Assembly (NCBI GenBank): GCA_911728455.2
Contig: OU452235.1
Location: forward strand, 12,882,634-12,946,633
Direction: 5' to 3'
DNA from: Marthasterias glacialis
Taxonomy: Eukaryota; Echinodermata; Asteroidea; Forcipulatida; Asteriidae
DNA: 64,000 nucleotides
Shown: in pieces, positions 10,871 through 23,565 of the stretch
Numbering within the stretch: position 1 is the first letter of the stretch
How the letters are laid out: every line of letters begins with the position of its first letter
Position numbers and translations under genes: made by a program
The notes under the pieces: model-generated
Databases searched by the model: none
Told to the model about the DNA's origin: nothing
Seen by the model: only the letters and a program-made list of their open reading frames with translations

Positions 10871-11885
10871 GCATTTAATTTTTTTTATATAGGTGATGTT
10901 GAAAATATTACGGAGTTTAAATTTAATCCCAGCACAACAATTTATTTTATTTTCAAAAGGGGGGGGGGGGAGGCGGTACTCCATACTTTGTTAGTGGTGA
11001 ATTTAAGTAGACATTAACTTAATGAATAACAGTAGACTTTTAAAGAAATAACATCAAGGGAAAAAAGGCACAACTCCCAGCACATGAAGCGTTGGTCGTG
11101 ACATTACTTATTTACAAAGAATTCCCTCAGCTCAAATTGTACGAGGCAGTAGTATGTTCAGTTTTAAGAACAAAAACCATACATTTTTTTTGCTCTTTTT
11201 GTGCAAACGCTTGCCTACAATATTCTACAATAAGTTGTCAGCACAAAGTTAAACGGCACATCTCACACTGTAGTGAGCTGTTCGATTTGTGCCCACCCAC
11301 CCCTAGTACCGGTACTTGATGTTGTGTGAAGATTACTGTCAAAATAAAAAAAAAGTAACACAAACTACAGTTGGAAATCAAACTTCAAATCCATTCGCAA
11401 AATAATTCAAATCCATTTCCCCCCAAAATATTTTGAGTTTATCGAAGTCCAAGCAGGACGGAAGATAATCGACACACTGCCGCCTCTAAAAGCTATCCAA
11501 GTTGACAAAGTGGGTGGAATATTGAGAAAGGCAAGTGAAGAAAATATCAAGAGAAAACAAGAAAAGGTGGATTTGAGGCAAAAGTCGTTACCCTAGACAC
11601 GTGAACGATTAATGGACATGTAGAAACAACACGTACCACTCGAAAAGGTGGCTGTTCTCCCTTGCCCCACTCCTTTGAACGAGCACAACGACTCAAAGTG
11701 GGCTGAGCTCGAGCTTCGGTCATCTTTAAAATGTTTGTTTTGGACAGTCTGCAAGGCCTATCAGGCTGGCAGGGGCCTGGAACAGTTGGCGCCAGCAAGG
11801 TGCCCACAACATTTCATTTTTTCTGAAACCGTATCAAAGTGACACTTCAGAACCTGTGGGTCCTGGACTAGAATTGACAAGCTAG

Positions 11886-11919
11886 CCGATCTCGAGAGAG
11901 AGAGAGAGAGAGAGAGAGA
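11886..11919 (+). repeat. GA microsatellite
   Basis: About 15 GA units after CTC, a typical dinucleotide microsatellite. Confidence 0.9.
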
Positions 11920-14689
11920 CCCTCTCTGTTTTAAAAAAAAAATGTTGTTTTAACATTTTTAAGTGCAGATGTCAACTTGATTCTTCCCGATTTGAATATT
12001 TTTTTCCCCACAAGAAAGGTTTCTTTAAGAGCATCAACGTCAAATCCATTATAAATCAGTCAGACTTTTAATTGCAGATGAGGCTTTGTTTAAATTATAT
12101 TTTGAAGGCCTAGGAAAAGTTATTCTTATTATTTTCAGTGAAAAAAATTGTTTTTTGTTGGTTGTTGTTTTTGATTGTCGTTTTTTTGTATCCAACTCGT
12201 TACTTGGGACAAAATGTGATTCACAAAATGCAAAAATTAGGTTCAAATTCTACTCGGGTGGTTTGAAGAACAGAACAGGTTATTCTAAGTACAGCGGAAT
12301 ATATTGTTATTTTTAACGCTATTTTAATAACTGGGCTTGTGAAAAAAAAGGGGGAAAAAAGAAGAAAGACAGAATATGATACACACTACATACTTAAGTT
12401 TGTTTTTGCAGCCTTTAGGAAAATTTGATAACAATCTAAAAAACACACGGTCAGGTCTTATCCGCTCTAGAAAGACTCCACCCCAAGGTCACCTATGTCT
12501 ATGTTGACGTCAACTGGCGTATTTTTGGAAACCGTTTGATGTACTTGGCCTTAATCTTCTGATATTTTTTTTCTCACTGTCAGTCGACTGTACGAGAGCT
12601 TCCCGGTTCCAAGTCTAAATTAAAGGAAAGCGCCCCCCAAAATTAAGCTGACAAGCGACGCATTTCCAATAACCCATCAACAGGTAGCATTTCCAAAGCC
12701 AATAACAAAAAATGTTCAAAATGTTTATGATTTAGCTTTGCCCTACACTGACGTTATGATAAGCCTGATAAAAAATCCACATTCCCATGGTGGGATTCAA
12801 CCCCTAAACCTTTTGTTATAAAGAAATTGTTTCAGTTTTAATTATACCCCCCCCCAAGAAAAAACCCAAAACAGCAAACAAACAACCCAACAAACTAACA
12901 AACAAAACAAAACATCACCAACTGAAGTGTTTGAATTGCACCCAAACTAAACCTTTCCCTTTTCGAATTCCACCCAACTTAAACCTTAACCCTTTTGAGA
13001 CTTTCTTGAAACAATCACTGCTTCGTTTCGGACACAATTCCCTAGAAGAAACCAATGGATTCTTTATCTTTAGCATCATTCCCGACTGTCACATCACTTG
13101 CTGTCTGGAAAACCTTCATACTGCCCCCCCCCCCCCATTGATTTGTAATGACTTTGATTTAATCCTTGTATCGTGCCATGATATGTTGTTTAGCTACAGG
13201 CCTTTGTAGACTATAGACATACCAGTAAGAAAAGAAGGAAAAAAACCCGGCACTACTCTCAAACTGAAAGATGTAGCCTACTTCTAATCTATTTGAAAAA
13301 ACAAACCCAGCCAAATGAAAATAACCATTTTGTTTACAGACAATTTCATAACAAGTCGATCCTCAGGGGAACTGCAACACCAAAACAACTTTTGGAGACA
13401 AAGCCGGCGACTTTCTCAAAATCTCAAATATTGGCCAAACAATTTCATTCCATTTCCTGCTAGGGGTAGCGTTCAAAAACAAAATGATTGCAACACAGGA
13501 AGAGTCAAGGGGGACTTATGTAAATATTTGTCCTTTAAAAGAGAGTGTAATTTCTGTCCAGACCTGTGTTCATTTTAAGAAATTTAAAGGTTATCTTGAT
13601 AATGTGTCCAACCTGTGGGCACAGTGGCTTCATACTGCTGGATATAATAAATTCATCTGATATAAGTCAATTCACCATGAAATTTAAATTTCAGATCTAA
13701 TGAAAATGCTGATTACGACAGCAACCAGTCTGGACAACCTTTATACTGTTCTTTCCCTGTTAATTCATACCTGATAACAGAAAGTACCAATGGTCCTACA
13801 CCACCAACCCCTAGATTTGTTTGACTTTTGGCCGCCATTCGGTGAGCAAAAAGTTGGCCCAGATTAGAGTCAATGTCTAGTGTCCTTGAGGACAGTTTAA
13901 CAAAAAAGAAAAGTGACAGTCTTCACTTAGCGGGGGTTAATAACTCTACCAATGGGTAACTATTAAAATCACTCACTATCTTTTGCCCGTCTGTTACCAA
14001 GTTAGTGAACTGGGCCATGTCTGGCAGCTATTAAGCCTATGACTCCTCCACAATCAAAGCCAATTTGTCAAGAATCTCCTCCTACAGTCTTAGACATTTC
14101 CACACCGACCTTTTTTTCTTTTTTTTTGCTTTCTTTCTTTCCTTCTGCTGGTAGGTTTGGAATCTCTGAACTTCTGGTTTGGAGATTAGAATGTGTCTGA
14201 TCGGTTGGACAATCAGCGTTCAATTATCCAAACCATCCTAAATATATTGGATTTCTAATGGCCGTTTTCCCCGACACCAGGTGTTCCTGTAGTTCTTGAT
14301 TTGTGTTGGTCCTCGTGGGGGAAGGATTAATTCTGTCATTATTTTGTGGGTCTCCGTGACAGCCAGTGAAACTGGATTTATGAGCATTCTGTGCCAAATA
14401 TTTCTCCCCTTTAATTTCTTACACTGAAAACTTTTTCGCGTCTGATGGAGTAGTTGTGGCTACCGAAAGCTCCTGCAGTTTATTTGTAATTATAGTTAGC
14501 CTGAAAGTGCTACCACCACCTTCTGTACTAAAAACCTGTCTTTCCAATCTCTCTAAACACTCTGATGGTGCCAAAAACTTTGTGAACTAAACCTATTTGT
14601 AAAATCCTCTCTTTTTTTTCAAAGAAATTTTATATGGAACTGCAGAGCACCAACACAACCAAAGGCAGGTCTAAGGCTCCCACTTTTGA

Positions 14690-14938
14690 GGGACGTGGAT
14701 TGGCTCAGTGGTTTCTTTCCCTGCCTTTCACCTCTGTGGACCCCGGTTCGAATCCCACCTCAGACCTGGAGCCCTTGCATGTGGATTGGGTTTTTCAGTT
14801 CCTAACCTGATTGCGTGGGTTTTCCCCCATTTGGGGTTTTCCTCCCACTTCTAAAATCAAACATTCCTTCTCGGTTCCTATTTTCATCCTGTTAATGGCG
14901 TTAAGTGTGCTGATGGATGAGTAATAAAATAAATAAAT
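14690..14938 (+). mobile_element. tRNA-derived SINE, apparently full length
   Basis: The head has a pol III A box TGGCTCAGTGG (14701-14711) and B box GGTTCGAATCC (14745-14755), at tRNA-like spacing. The body contains GGATTGGGTTTTTCAGTTCC and GCGTGGGTTTTCCCCCATTT. The 3' end is an A-rich (AATAA)-like tail at 14921-14938. It is not a tRNA gene: there is no intact cloverleaf or acceptor stem, and the unique body follows the B box. From memory, similar bodies occur in echinoderm SINEs. Confidence 0.72.
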
Positions 14939-15960
14939 GGTTATGTTAAACTGGAAAAATTACTACAGCTTACTTTTTCTAAGAAAAAAAACCTGTAAAA
15001 ATTATCTTCTAAGCTTTCACATTGCTCAGCTTTTTCCTTTGCCATTTTACTTTTGCGATTCCCCAAGATTCTTATCACACAGTGTAAGCTTGTTTGTGCT
15101 CTTATTTCCTATTTCTCCTCCAGCTATAATAAGTCAACGGTGATCATCTTCTACTCTGATTGCACTTTGGTTCAATCCACGCTACGATCATCAGATGCAG
15201 TCCCTGTACAGCCTGTCTTCCCATCATTTTGACAAAGTGGGACTGGGGGAAAAATTCTTAAGGGTACCCCAGGCCAATACTAGTTTCTCATACTTCGGAA
15301 AGATTTACACAGCATTTCTGTATTGCTGTCTGCCGGCTGATTTAAATCAAAGAGAGAGAGAGAGTGAGAGAGAGTGAAGTCAATCTTTCTTAGGGAGGTT
15401 AGGGTAACGTCCAGGGACTTGCTGAACTTTATAATAATGTTTTTATGGTGTCGGCCCCCCCGTCAGTCCGCGAGCCCGGGAATCGGGTTAAGAATCAAGA
15501 TTTCTTGGACTGTGATCTGGGTTACCAGAGCAGTAATTGAGACACCTGAACAGTGACATTGTAGAGAGAGAGTAACTGTCTGAATGAAAAACAAGATAAT
15601 TCTGCGAGGATGAATTATTTATGACAGCAGAATAACTCCCCTCCCCCTGTATCTCTTTGAATGCTGCTTCCCTTACCCTCCCCCCCCCTTGGAAAAAAAA
15701 AGAGGATGATGTGTGTAGGTTGATCCTTTTGCTTCAAGCGAGCTACGGTGGACATTTCAGACATTGAGTAACCCTAACCATATCTTCTTTTTGATGATTT
15801 GTTTCCTTCATAATCTAGATAAGAATCCTGCCACAATGAGTAACTTCTTTTGGTGGTCTGCTGTATCATTGTATTTTGTACTTCATATTTTAGTGATCTC
15901 GTCGTTGTTTTGTACTAGCGCCATGAGCACTTTTGTGGATTTGTGCACTTATTGAATTTT

Positions 15961-15962
15961 CA

Positions 15963-15990
<28 letters not shown>
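15961..15990 (+). repeat. ATT trinucleotide microsatellite
   Basis: About nine ATT units. They produce the poly-Leu run seen if the plus strand is translated, which is therefore not a protein feature. Confidence 0.9.
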
Positions 15991-15993
<3 letters not shown>

Positions 15994-16227
15994 TTGTGCA
16001 TTTCTTCGAGAGAAAAACTCACAGAAAGAGGGGATCAATAATGGGGCTGATTTTTAATTTCATCTATTTCATCATATATAGTAAAAAGAAAACACATACA
16101 AACAAAAAGAACAAACAAAACTGGAAATATGTCCCCCAAAAAGTTCCACAAAAGAAAACATATTTGTAAAGATTTTCGGATGATTTTTTAAAGAGCTTTT
16201 TGAGGGGTGTGATTTTTATATACAAAC

Positions 16228-16548
16228 CTGATGAAAATGTTGTAGCATTAATGACGATATGCTCCTGTTTGACTCCAGTAGCCATACTCTGCTCGGACAC
16301 CCCGTTGACAGCATAAATGAGAAACTCGTAGGTCGTGTGCGACTCCAAACGGCTGACGTTGACCTCCAGGCCGGGGATGTCGTGCTGGCGGGGCGAGAAC
16401 TCCGTGTCTGGTGGACATAGAGGGCAGTCTATCCAGTAAGCAATGTCGTTTCGGCCGCCGTTGTTGGCTGGGGGCTGCCAGGTTAGAGTGACGACAGAGG
16501 ACTTGTTGTCCACCATTGCATGGGCATCTCGTGGTGCTGATGGGGGTC
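16228..16548 (-). CDS. Eph: Eph receptor, first fibronectin type III domain exon, 321 bp
   Basis: This exon encodes about 107 residues forming the membrane-distal FN3 domain of the Eph ectodomain. Family hallmarks are visible in order: PPSAPRD at the start, LTWQPP, the NGGRNDIAYWI strand, a short CPLC pair, FSPRQ, HTTYEFLIYAVNGVSEQS and a closing INATT. GGR.D, PRQ and AVNGVS are typical of Eph FN3-1 rather than of generic FN3 domains. Sequons NKS, NVS and NAT suggest N-glycosylation. The acceptor is gattcag at 16549-16550 and the donor is CATCAG|gtttg at 16227-16226. The donor is weaker than consensus at +3 to +5. Frame: the exon starts with two bases (completing Gly with the previous exon) and ends with one base, which makes Val with the next exon. 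An open frame runs on past the donor into the intron, but that part is low-complexity Phe/Lys sequence and is not coding. Confidence 0.93.
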
Positions 16549-17734
16549 CTGAATCGGATAAAAAATAACATTCAAATGTAAATTTAGACGGACCATTCAT
16601 GAGATCGATTGAAGGAGAGTTCAATACATAACGCCCAGACAATTTTCCTTTCTTCCCAATGTACTAACTACAGCAACTACAGCTTTATTGTAGATTCCCA
16701 CTGTCCATTAACGTCTGAATAAGACAGCAGTGGCGCCCTCTATAACCTCAGCCCTCTTTCTCTACTTCATCGGTAATAAGTTGCCATTACTTCCTAGAAA
16801 TGAGTGACAGTTTGCTGACCGTAAATGACCCTCCATTGATGAATCCCATCACCCCCCCCCCCTTTTCTGATAATAGCCTGGTACCCTTGTTTCCACGGTA
16901 ACTCTTGACAGGTTCAGTTGGGCAAACGTTGCTTTTGAAGAGCAAGATGTAGTGGTTGATCCAAACATAGGGATGTTAAGTTACAGGCATATCTACATTT
17001 TTGAGTGACCATCGTGTGTTGGAAAGTAATGCGGTTTTTATGTTGCAGCTGCTGCTACTTCCAACCCCTGCTTATTTACATTGCACAGACAAGTGCAAAA
17101 AACATTTGAAGAAGACTAAGTTACCGACTCAGTTTCCTTCAAAGCGACAGCCTTAAAGATGGGACCATCTCATGAGATGATTGCCTGAGTTCCCCGAGCA
17201 ACCTTTTAAAATAAGACATCAACATTCCAGTCCCGCATTAAGTAACTCTCCCCATTTGCAAATAATTTGCAAGTTATGAAACAATGTTGATTCCTCCCAC
17301 AGGTAAGTGGGTTTTTATTTGTCTGGAAAGAAAGGTATCCACAAAGATAAACTCTACAAGACTACATTGTCTCTTTGCAAAAAAAGGTCGCCCTGTTTAC
17401 ATAATCCGCCCCTAAAAGGAATTCCTTCCAGTAGAGCATTCCTTATTTAATGCGCAAGATTCCCAACTAAACTAAATGAGCAAATATCTTTATTTGTATC
17501 GACGTCTTAAACCCCAAAACTATGCATAGACAATATCCTTGGAGGGTTAGGCTATTTACCCAAACTTATATAATCCATTACAAAACAATGATTTCAATGT
17601 TAGATGAATTAATATGGGTTCGAAAAAAAAAAACAACAACTTAATCTCTAAATTTATAAATAGATACCTCCAAGGTTTTCATTTTATATTTTATTTTGTT
17701 TAGTTGGAACAATTGACTTTCAAAGTTCGCATAT

Positions 17735-17840
17735 CGGTGAATGCTCATGGTCAGAATTAATGCGATTCAATCTGACCGCCCACCCTCGAGTGGCCTTTGG
17801 GCCTTCTGATGGGCAAATTGCATTAAACAAATAATTAAAA
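17735..17840 (+). mobile_element. SINE-like fragment, GGCAAATTGCAT tail
   Basis: A degenerate B-box-like GCGATTCAATCTGACC at 17763 is followed by GGCCTTTGGGCCTTCTGATG and GGCAAATTGCATTAAAC. This is the same tail as at 7410-7457 and in the 42298-42600 repeat. The A/T-rich end is consistent with a retroposed element. Confidence 0.5.
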
Positions 17841-20800
17841 TATATATAACATATTTAAAAAAAAAACAAGAATAAAAAGATTGAAACTAAAACATAAATT
17901 TGTCTTCCTTTTGCCTCTGTCAGATTTGATGCTTTCATTTTACTTTTTGCTCATGGAAGTCAAAAACATGTCAGCAAAAATTATTAAGTAAGATTCAAGT
18001 AAACAAAACAATAATATCAATTAGTGATGTATGGACTCTTGAAGTAATTAATCTAAAAGTAAACTTCAGGAAAATATTGTTAACAAATTACATATACAAT
18101 GATTTTGAACTGATCCTCAACAAAATTGACTACACAGAAAGTCACTCTTTGTTCTCTGTTCTATTCTTATTGAGGTGCCTGTTGTTACTTCTAGTGATTA
18201 AGACTAATCATCATCAGAGATGAAGACATTTTTAGATTCTACACATTTTATGTTTTTTTGTTGTTGTCAAAAACGGCAACCTTTAAGACTGTTACACCAA
18301 ATGTTATCTTAAAAGCGATGGGTTCACGACACGTCCGATCTTAGAAGTGGACATACACAAACATTTTTTCGTTCCAATCTCCACCATCTATCGATATTTC
18401 TTGCTGAGGTGTGAAACAAAACTCTCTCCCCAGCTGACGAATTATTCATCAAGTTTTGACTTGACCCTGCCATAGTTTATCAACGTTTCCAGTTTCACGA
18501 GCAATCAAACAAACACCCCGGCCACCTCCCTCATGTGTTGAACGCCAAGGAATACTTCTCACAGCTCAATTTCAAATGGGCCGCAAGTTCCCTCTAATTC
18601 GATAAGGAACAACTTGTACAACTTTCACAAGCTCCCATAGGGTCATGCAGCCCTGGACAATATCACAGTCAATTTCACCCAGGTTTGCGGTCAGAAAAAC
18701 AAAACTTAAACCTTGAACTTGGATTAGAAACTCTTCCCCTCGAATACAAACTGAAACCATGGTTTCAAGTTATTGGTCCCACAGCGAAAGTGACATTTCT
18801 TTGGTAAACAGGAGTTAAAGAGGAATGCACACTAAAAGCAGAAAGGCTTAAAGATGTATGATCCGTGCTCAAGCCGATTTTCCCTCCCTTGGAAAATTAA
18901 TCCAAATGTTGAGATGTATTTTTTGCAGGATGACTAAAGTTATTAACTTTCAAATGAGATATCAAACGAAAAAATCCATCAACGAATAACGACAGAGTAG
19001 TTAATCAAAAAAATGTATTTTCGTGTGGAGCTCAATAAACAAACTTTGTGTGCTGCATGCTCAATTTTAGCCGGGTGCCTTGCGACACATAGACAAAATG
19101 CAGGAGAAATGACGTTGTAATATAGCCTACTTCTGGGTACCAGCAGCAGGCATGGCTCTTGCACACATTTTCTCGTAGGGCGGTTTGCCAGGATAATTGT
19201 TACAAAAACAAGACTTTTATAGCCATCTACACTTAACAAGGTCAAAATGCAATTCTTTAATACTATATGTTATAGAATAACATGCTATTTTAAATTCTGT
19301 TCACTGGAATCAATTCATTTTCAAGGTAAAATCAGTTTGAGCACTGATCATATGTCTTTAAATAATCTTTGAAGAAACATTGGAAAGACATTATCAAACT
19401 CAATGACAAGGTTTCATTAAGTTACTAAGTAGAAAATTATCGCTACAAGCAAAATATTTGCTCTGTAAGCAAAATTAATTGCGGGCTGTAAGCAAAACTT
19501 ATTGTTGGGCACCAGCTGTGTGCCCGCATCCAATTGGAATGAAATGGCATTTTGGCTGGTAATCTATTTCTCCTAAGCAAGGCTTTACTGTGATTAGCAA
19601 ACATCTATGTTCTCATAAAGTTTTAAGTTATTCCATCGGTATGGTAATTTATTTGAGGACATGCAGAACAATTCCAATATTTGTACGTACCATGTGCTGT
19701 TTCTTTGAAAACACTTTGTTTTATCTACGCTTCAAGCTCCACTCAAAAGATGCAAAACATTTGTAGTAAAATGTGGACGGATTTTTTTTTTAACGCAAAC
19801 ATTTTAATGAAGGTGCACATGTTCTTAAATCTTTCAGCAACTTTTCCCATCATTATACGAAAAATATTGGATATGGAAAAGTGATTCCCCACTAATGCAT
19901 GCCAGGTGCAAAGCTGTAAATTTTGTCATTTTTATTGAAAAGTTCTCCAGGTGGACTACACTTCTGATGGAGGACTTTATAATAAGCCTGTCAGATACTG
20001 TGGGATGTTGGATGTGATGATGTGGGCCCTTAGCAAAATTCCCAGCCCATTCATTTAGAAAGCTGACACATCTTGGAATAAGGGTACTAGTAGTCAGTGG
20101 AAAAGGTTCACCCTAGAGTAGTAGCCGATAACAGCATTGGCAGGAAAGTATAAGCTCTGAAACATCAAGTCAACTTTCAAAAGCTAACTTCTGTACAGTC
20201 AACTCAGTGTTAACTACTATACCATTTACTGATTATTCTCGTTTTTAGCAGCACTGCAAAATAGCACAAGGAACTTTAAGTGTGCCAAAGAAGTAATGTT
20301 GCTCTGTGCAACGAGTAATTTATAAAATACTTTTTTTTTCATTTTCTTTTGTCTACTACCCCCATCAAACTACTCAGACTCAACAGCTACTCGTCTTGCG
20401 GCCTAACCCACTCGCCTCGGACTTGCGTTGCGTCGCTAAATTTCAAACTCCCATGCATACAAAAAAAATCGCCACGGTGTTACTTTTTACCCAACATTTG
20501 AACAGACGGTGTACACTTACTGTGTAAGGTTTCTCACATCCAGAGCCCTACTTTAACCGGGCAGTTATGCTGATCACGTCGGTACAGCATTAGGGACCAC
20601 TCAACCCCGGCCGCCCAAGAGGGAGATAAATGTTTGCAAAGGCGCTCTCCGATAGTAACAGACTAAGGGACGTATTTTTCTTTCTGCCCAATGTTTAAAC
20701 AGATGGGTTTTTTTCGTGTCCTTCCGAAGAAACAAAGTCGTCTTCTTTTTTTCGGTGTGTGTGTGTGTGGTCAGTTTTGAACAAACATGGGAACTTACTC

Positions 20801-21049
20801 GGGTTTTTCCAAGCACTTTTCCTTTTACTTATTTGGCAAATAAACAAAAAAGTTACGGATGGAGGGAGAGATTCATTTTCTAACAAACTTCTCAGTTAAG
20901 AGAAGGTTTGAAAACTCCTTTAACTTTGACTGATGAGGTTTTGCAAGAAAAATTGATCCAAATGCATGCTGATTACATCTCTAGTTTATTTACAGAATTT
21001 CATGATTTCAGAGTTTCCCTGAACAATGTGAGCAACTTTTACCTATGCT

Positions 21050-21215
21050 GCCATCATCAACTCTGTCATGTTCCTGATGTGAAATTGCAATACCGATTGC
21101 TAATTCTGATTACACCAAAAAAGGGATCGGACTATTTTGTTCTTTCAGCCTCATTTTGGTTACATGGGCCTGAGTGTGAGAAAAGCAAGATGGCTGCAAC
21201 ACAACTGTAAACATT
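21050..21215 (+). repeat. Dispersed repeat, CCAGCCTC..TTTGGTTAC family, copy 1
   Basis: Shared words are CTGATTA.ACCAAAAAAGGG, ACTATTTTGT.CTTTCAGCCTC and TTTTGGTTACA, followed by AAGATGGCTGC. The same order is found at 38640-38790, 39655-39830 and 63613-63700. Confidence 0.55.
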
Positions 21216-21241
21216 AAGGCACAACTTTCACTGAAACTTTC

Positions 21242-21263
21242 GGGGGGGGGGGGGGGGGGGGGG
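21242..21263 (+). repeat. Poly(G) run, 22 bases
   Basis: An unbroken G tract after GAAACTTTC. It can form a G-quadruplex in principle, and its exact length is prone to sequencing error. Confidence 0.9.
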
Positions 21264-22156
21264 AAACTGAAAACAATCTCTAGAATGTATACCTTGTTAC
21301 TGGAAAACCACAAATTCCTTGATGTTATCTTTCACCTATGTTTACATGACTCTGTTCAACATCTCAACTTAAACACTGAAATTGTTCTTGACATGACAAT
21401 GTTCCTATTTGATATTGCTACCCCAAAGGAGAGGTAGTTATGAATTGAACCCTGACCCCGGGCCACCATGGGTCACCTGGAGGTCACTTAAAGGTCACAG
21501 GGGTCAGTGAAACATTGTCAGGATGAGACTGCACCTGTTAGGAGGTATCTGTCAGTGGGCTATTAGGGAGAACCTCATGGGGGTGTAGTTTAGGGAATGC
21601 CCTGTGTTGACTTGTGTTACACATAATTTAGTGTATGTTGTGGAGTTATGCAGACTGACAAGGAACTCCTGTCGGCCTACTCTTTTAGACATGATATCTA
21701 TTCTCCACAGTATCCATGGAACAACATTTCTTGGAACATCATTTGGGGGAAAGTGCCTTTTACAATTCCATTTTACAATTCCTTATGTTAAATCTTTGAA
21801 ATATATTTCTATATTTTGGGGTTAGGTGAAAAACCTCTGGTTTATATAGTAATTTCACGAAAACAAATCTGGCATCGTTTCCTCTGCTTTCTCTCCAGAC
21901 TTCCGTTTGACTTCTCAACATTTAGAGGTTTTCTTATCTAGCAATAATATAAACTTGATATACTTAATATCAATTTCAAATTCTTCCTTTTCCTCTGGTT
22001 GTATTACTATTAAAAAGAAAAATTGTCGAAATTAACATTTAAGTCTCTTGATCTGAGTTGATTTCTGTACACAAGACCAACAGAGCACTACTTCAACCAC
22101 CACGCATCATTCAAACCACTCCCATTTTGATGTGACCCCGCCCCGTTGCTACTTAC

Positions 22157-22312
22157 CAGTACAGGCCACACCCGGACTCTCATTTTGCACACGGAAATAG
22201 CCTGGTATACAGGTACACTGTCTTGTAGCATTGTTGTCTGCATGGCTCTTTGCAGGGCACGGACTGCAGTGTGAGGGTCCGACTCCAGATTTGTACGTTC
22301 CAACAATGCAAG
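22157..22312 (-). CDS. Eph: Eph receptor, cysteine-rich (EGF-like) exon, 156 bp
   Basis: Internal exon of an Eph receptor tyrosine kinase, the membrane receptor for ephrins in contact-dependent cell guidance. It encodes about 52 residues between the ephrin-binding domain and the first FN3 domain. Visible motifs are ACIVGTYKSG, HCSPCPAKS, CTCIPGYFRV and GVACTG, giving six cysteines in the spacing of the family's EGF-like segment. There are two N-glycosylation sequons (NAT, NES). The acceptor is a pyrimidine tract ending ctctacag at 22313-22314. The donor is ACTG|gtaag at 22156-22155. The exon begins with two bases completing a codon and ends with one, which joins the next exon in frame as Gly. 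From memory, a 156-bp exon is also the usual size for this module in vertebrate EPH genes. Its upstream partner, the ephrin-binding exon, was not found in the window. I am confident of the family but not of the EphA/EphB class, which invertebrate receptors predate. Confidence 0.93.
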
Positions 22313-23098
22313 CTGTAGAGCAACAGAAACAAAACAAATAACTTATTGTTAAATTTTGTATTTTATATTGTACTAAAATTAATGTATAATTATACAAAAA
22401 TATGAAAACAGGGGAGACCTTTTATAAAGTTTGTTTACTTCCTTTCATTAAAAAAAGGGTCTGAGTAAATACTCTGTTGATAACATAACGTTGATGAAGC
22501 CAATAATTTACTTCAAACCATTGGTTGTTTTTTTTAGTGTTCATTAACTGTAAATAGCCCCCTCTGTTGGCAAGAAACAACCAGCTCCACTCACACACAA
22601 TACTCCCATCACACACACACAAAACAATCATCCAGTCTTAACATTAGACTTTAATCACACAGAAGCCAGGTTGTAAGATTCCCTGTCTAGGCAGTTACAG
22701 TGACAGTTCAAGTATTCAATTTATGAAAAGGGAACAGACTGTTTCCCCCCACCCCCAGCCTCGGTTTCGTTGAATTGAGTTGAACTGAAGAACAAAAGAT
22801 TGAAGCACTATCAACATGTCTATGATAATTGAACAACTCCGTAATAAGCAACCATGCAAACAGTCTTGTTGGGGCACAACCAACTCCTTTAAATATCTTA
22901 ATTCAATTTACGAGATCAAATTCTGGTTAAAGTCATGGCACAACATTGGCAACACAATAACTTCAACATTATCAACTATTCCATTTACATAATATATAAA
23001 ATATAAAAACCTCTGGAAAACCTTTCTGTTGAACATTTCATTCTGATAACCTGTGACTTCTTCATCCAATTTGGGTTGTCTAACAAGTTGCTGTTATT

Positions 23099-23470
23099 TG
23101 AAGGCACTATACGGGATTGGTAGAGCTGATAGGGCGGTGCTCTTACTTTGATTCAATGTATACACGACAAAACAAACCTGTGAAAATTTGGGCTCAATCC
23201 GTTGTCTGATTCAGGAGAAAGTAATGAAAAACCTTGCACACTTTTCAGCATGTAAACAGATTGTCCTTAATTTTGACTGTTACATCCGAAATCAGCTGTT
23301 CAGTTTTTTTTAGGTTTTCAGATACAGTTTTCTTGAATATGACAGCATTTCAATTCAGAGGGAAATATTTCACATGAAAATTGGTTCTAGTATTAATTTC
23401 ATAAACAGTAAGCTTTCGGACTGAAACTTAACAATATATCCACCCTTACCAATCCTGTACAGTGCATTTA
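23099..23470 (+). mobile_element. MITE-like element with about 24-bp inverted ends
   Basis: The left end (AAGGCACTATACGGGATTGG from 23101) matches the reverse complement of the right end (CTTACCAATCCTGTACAGTG near 23445-23464), with a few mismatches. The interior contains AAACCTGTGAAAATTTGGGC, a word shared in part with copies at 9640-9950, 38450-38640 and 57950-58185. It is non-coding. From memory it resembles a very abundant sea-star repeat family. That assignment has not been searched. Confidence 0.65.
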
Positions 23471-23484
23471 AACTATAACTATAT

Positions 23485-23565
23485 CATGGGTTATACATGG
23501 GTTCGAATCCCACCCGAGTAGTATAAAGCCTGTACAGATATATGGTAAAAAAAAAAATAATAAAA
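23485..23565 (+). mobile_element. 5'-truncated SINE fragment
   Basis: This retains B box GGTTCGAATCC (23500-23510) followed by CACCCGAGTAGTATAAAGCC and an A/T-rich tail, as in the 57006 region (GGTTCGAATCCCACCCGAG). No A box is visible upstream. It sits only about 30 bases after the inverted-repeat element 23099-23470. Confidence 0.55.

Larger units (their letters stand above)
7231..16227 (-). other. Intron between the two FN3 domains (9.0 kb)
   Basis: No exon was recognised. The intron contains a SINE-like fragment (7370-7457), an inverted-repeat element (9473-9581), a repeat copy on the minus strand (9640-9950), a pyrimidine tract (10514-10552), a 25-base T run (10846-10870), a GA microsatellite (11886-11919), a full-length-looking tRNA-derived SINE (14690-14938) and an ATT microsatellite (15961-15990). 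Short open frames here have low-complexity composition and no recognisable domain. Confidence 0.75.
16549..22156 (-). other. Intron between cysteine-rich and first FN3 exons (5.6 kb)
   Basis: No exon was recognised. It holds a SINE-tail copy (17735-17840), a region rich in GCTTA/AAGCA-type words (19440-19620) that resembles 30240-30400, a GT microsatellite (about 20754-20769), a copy of a dispersed repeat (21050-21215) and a 22-base G run (21242-21263). Splice signals at both ends fit the reading phase. Confidence 0.75.

Noticed and set aside
14701..14755. Candidate tRNA gene (A and B boxes at correct spacing)
   Set aside because: No acceptor stem or anticodon arm can be folded convincingly. 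The sequence continues into a SINE body with an A-rich tail.
16064..16227. Extension of the FN3 exon frame downstream (FSSGLYIKITPLKKLFKKSS and beyond)
   Set aside because: It lies after a splice donor whose phase matches the next FN3 exon, and it is low-complexity intronic sequence.
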